From: Alphaproteobacteria bacterium
GTDB taxonomy: Bacteria; Pseudomonadota; Alphaproteobacteria; UBA8366; Aestuariispiraceae
Reading direction: 5' to 3'
Assembly: GCA_024743195.1 (NCBI GenBank)
Contig: JANSXE010000002.1
Coordinates: forward strand, 372,001-436,000
Length of the DNA: 64,000 nt
Each line of letters opens with the position of its first letter. Positions within the stretch are counted from its first letter, which is position 1. Positions 62,290 to 64,000 of the stretch are shown here, in pieces. The notes under the pieces are model-generated. The model was not told where the DNA came from. It worked only from the letters and a program-made list of their open reading frames with translations, and made no database searches. The position numbers and the translations under genes were made by a program.

Positions 62290-63588
62290 CTAGAGCGCCT
62301 CGCCGCGCACGAGCCGGGGCAGGTCGCCGACGACGCCCATGGCGTGGCGCATCAGGAAGCGCTTCACCGGCGGGGTTCGGTTGACGGCGGCGAGGCCGAC
62401 GTCGCGCGCCAGTCGGACCGGCGCGACGTCGTTGGAGAAGAGGCGCGTCAGCCCGTCGGTCACGCCGAGCAGCATCGCAACGTCGGTGCGCCGCCAGCGG
62501 GCGTAGCGCTCCAGCACCGGCTGGGCGCCGATGTCGAGTCCCAGCCGGCGCGCGTCGACCAGAACCTCCGCCAGCGCGGCGACGTCGCGCAGCCCCAGAT
62601 TGAGGCCTTGCCCGGCGATCGGGTGCATGGCGTGGGCCGCGTCGCCGACCAGGGCGAAGCGCTGATCGATGAAGCGCTCCGCGAGCTGCAGGCTCAACGG
62701 ATAGGAGAAACGCGGGCCGACCAACTCGATCTCGCCCAGCCAGTCGCCGAACCGGCGCTTCAGTTCGACCAGGAAGTCGGCGTCGCTCATCGCCAGGAAG
62801 CCGGGCGCCAGGTCCTTGTGCTCCGACCAGACGACGTTCGAGCGGTTCTCCGTCATCGGCAGCATGGCGAACGGGCCGGTCGGCAGGAACAGCTCGACCG
62901 CGACGCCCTCGTGGCTGCGTTCGTGCCGCACGGTGCAGACGATGGAGACCTGGTCGTAGCGCCAGCCGGCGCTGCGAATCCCGGCCGCCTCCCGCTGACG
63001 CGAGAACTTGCCGTCGGCGGCGATCGCCAGATCGGCCGCGATCTCCCGGCCGTCCTCCAGGCGGGCGACGGCGCGCGCCGCGCTGCGTTCGATCGTGCTG
63101 ACCGCCGCCGGGGCGATCAGATCGAGCCGTCCGGGCCCCTGCTCGTTGCGCGCCGCGACGTCGGCGGCCAAGGCGTGCAGCCCCTGGCGGATCACCCGGT
63201 TCTCGACGATCCAGCCGAAGGGCTCGTCCCCCACCTCGGAATGGTCGTAATGCAGGAAAAGCGGCGAGACGCCGCGCAGCGGATGGCCGTCCGCCACCCG
63301 GATGTCCCAGATCGGCGAGGCGTCGTCCGCGATCCGCTCCCACAGGCCGATCCCCTCGAACAGCCGCTTGGAGCCGAGCGCGACGGCCGACGCCCGCCCG
63401 TCATAGTCCAGCGCCGCGACGGCGGCCGGCGTCTCCCGGTCCACCACCGCGACCTTGAGCCCGGCCCGCGCCAGCGCGCAGGCGAGCGTCAGCCCGACCA
63501 TGCCGCCGCCGGCGAACAGAACGTCGTAGCGGCGGGTTGTCTGGCTCCGATCCCCCGGCGGGTCGGAGGCGCGGCTCTGCACGGCCAT
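62290..63588 (-). CDS. UbiH/UbiF/Coq6-family FAD monooxygenase
   Basis: The 432-residue flavoprotein has the FAD motif GGGMVGLTLACALARAG near residue 26, the DG motif, and the second FAD motif GDAAHAMHPIAGQGLNLGLRD. This family hydroxylates the ring of ubiquinone precursors (UbiH at C6, UbiF at C5, UbiI at C1). Which carbon is used cannot be told. The start at 63588 precedes the FAD motif by 23 residues. It is full length. Confidence 0.92.
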   Translation of the reverse strand: MAVQSRASDPPGDRSQTTRRYDVLFAGGGMVGLTLACALARAGLKVAVVDRETPAAVAALDYDGRASAVALGSKRLFEGIGLWERIADDASPIWDIRVADGHPLRGVSPLFLHYDHSEVGDEPFGWIVENRVIRQGLHALAADVAARNEQGPGRLDLIAPAAVSTIERSAARAVARLEDGREIAADLAIAADGKFSRQREAAGIRSAGWRYDQVSIVCTVRHERSHEGVAVELFLPTGPFAMLPMTENRSNVVWSEHKDLAPGFLAMSDADFLVELKRRFGDWLGEIELVGPRFSYPLSLQLAERFIDQRFALVGDAAHAMHPIAGQGLNLGLRDVAALAEVLVDARRLGLDIGAQPVLERYARWRRTDVAMLLGVTDGLTRLFSNDVAPVRLARDVGLAAVNRTPPVKRFLMRHAMGVVGDLPRLVRGEAL

Positions 63589-64000
63589 ATGGCGGTCTCC
63601 CGATTCGATTCGGCGGCGTGGCGCCCGACGCGAAAGATCGGCTCTCCGCCCGCCGCTGTCCAGTCGCCCGCGGCGCGGCGCGCCGACGCATCGCACGCCG
63701 GCCTCTGCAATGATTAAAAATTCGGCATCTTCCGGACGCTGCATAAAATTTAGGCGATACGTGCTGGGGGTCGAGTCCGCCCCTTTCTCGGGAAAATCCC
63801 TAATTCATTGTTTTTATTTAAAATTATGGGTTCCCTCGAGTCTGGCACGCATCTTGATCTTGTCCGAGCGGGCGTTTGTGCAGCGCACAAGGGCACAGCG
63901 TCCGTCGACGACCGGCGGTTTGGGGAGCCGTCCGACGCGGCGGGCCGCCCGCCCGGGAAGGATCGTGCAGCCGAGCGGCCGCGTCAGCGGTCGCGGCTTA
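63589..64000. other. gap upstream of ubiH-type gene, AT-rich, promoter region to the right
   Basis: The 412 bases to the window end hold no convincing gene. Bases 63711-63830 are AT-rich (poly-T and TTTAAAATT stretches). The segment also has the sigma-54-like box and a palindrome TTGTGC-AGC-GCACAA at 63876-63890. It looks like a long divergent regulatory region for a gene beyond the window. Confidence 0.55.
63843..63858 (+). promoter_or_regulatory. sigma-54-like promoter box
   Basis: TGGCACG at 63843-63849, four bases, then TTGAT at 63854-63858. The sigma-54 consensus is TGGCACG-N4-TTGC(A/T); the only major mismatch is A for C in the -12 element. It points right, out of the window. AT-rich DNA upstream could bind IHF or an enhancer protein. 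Confidence 0.4.

Overview
The window is 64 kb of very GC-rich chromosome from an alphaproteobacterium. The evidence is the gene order around parAB, mnmG, mnmE, rho and hemE, the tim44-like and DUF6489 genes, a short HPr kinase, perfect TGTTTCACGTGAAACA parS sites and the his and pyrF-trp-accD-folC blocks. A Rhodospirillales-like (purple non-sulfur relative) host is the best guess; this is inference, because no rRNA gene is present. Coding density is high and many neighbouring genes overlap by 1-4 bases (ATGA, TGATG or GTGA), so most are in operons. I saw no tRNA, rRNA, CRISPR array, intact transposase or prophage.

Layout. 1-2 kb: end of leuS, lptE and holA (+). 1.9-8.1 kb: minus-strand block DUF6489, mnmE, mnmG, rsmG, parA, parB with three parS sites. 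8.3-11.4 kb: YyaL-type thioredoxin-fold protein and a quinone oxidoreductase (+). 11.9-16.1 kb: hemE, hemH, hemJ and rho (-). 16.1-16.6 kb: the divergent hemE/ppsR gap, a candidate replication origin by synteny. 16.6-20.4 kb: ppsR, maf, aroE, coaE, dnaQ (+). 20.4-22.3 kb: secB, a histidine phosphatase and fxsA (-). 22.5-24.6 kb: tim44-like and mltA (+). 25.0-30.1 kb: an accessory island between mltA and smr, with a cobalamin/haem-type sensor, a BLUF blue-light sensor, a cytochrome c and lutABC. 30.2-31.1 kb: smr and an XRE regulator. 31.4-33.3 kb: hslVU (-). 33.4-34.8 kb: a compositionally different lipoprotein protease. 34.9-38.6 kb: hisB-hisH-hisA-hisF-hisE and a HIT protein, then a TPR protein. 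39.2-39.4 kb: a MITE-like inverted-repeat element. 39.5-43.3 kb: TerB-like protein, S4 protein, Suv3-type helicase (-). 43.4-45.3 kb: dicarboxylate symporter and DUF302 protein. 45.7-49.7 kb: hprK-rapZ-EIIA-HPr-EI, a regulatory PTS with no sugar permease. 49.8-55.3 kb: Bax-like protein, Nfu protein, stress protein, folC, accD (-). 55.3-61.5 kb: trpA, trpB, then an inserted SABATH-type methyltransferase and class 3 lipase (+), then trpF and pyrF (-). 61.9-64 kb: DUF971 protein, a UbiH-family hydroxylase, and a gap with a sigma-54-like promoter pointing out of the window.

Most of the window is housekeeping: chromosome segregation, tRNA modification, haem, histidine, tryptophan, pyrimidine, shikimate and CoA synthesis, protein export and proteolysis. 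The most interesting parts are three places where accessory genes interrupt an otherwise conserved order: mltA|smr (light and redox sensing plus lactate use), hslV|hisB (protease), and trpF|trpB (SABATH methyltransferase plus lipase). The strongest single observation is the adjacent BLUF and cobalamin/haem-type proteins. Together they look like a two-gene version of the photosynthesis regulator AppA, and a TGT-N12-ACA site of the CrtJ/PpsR type lies upstream.
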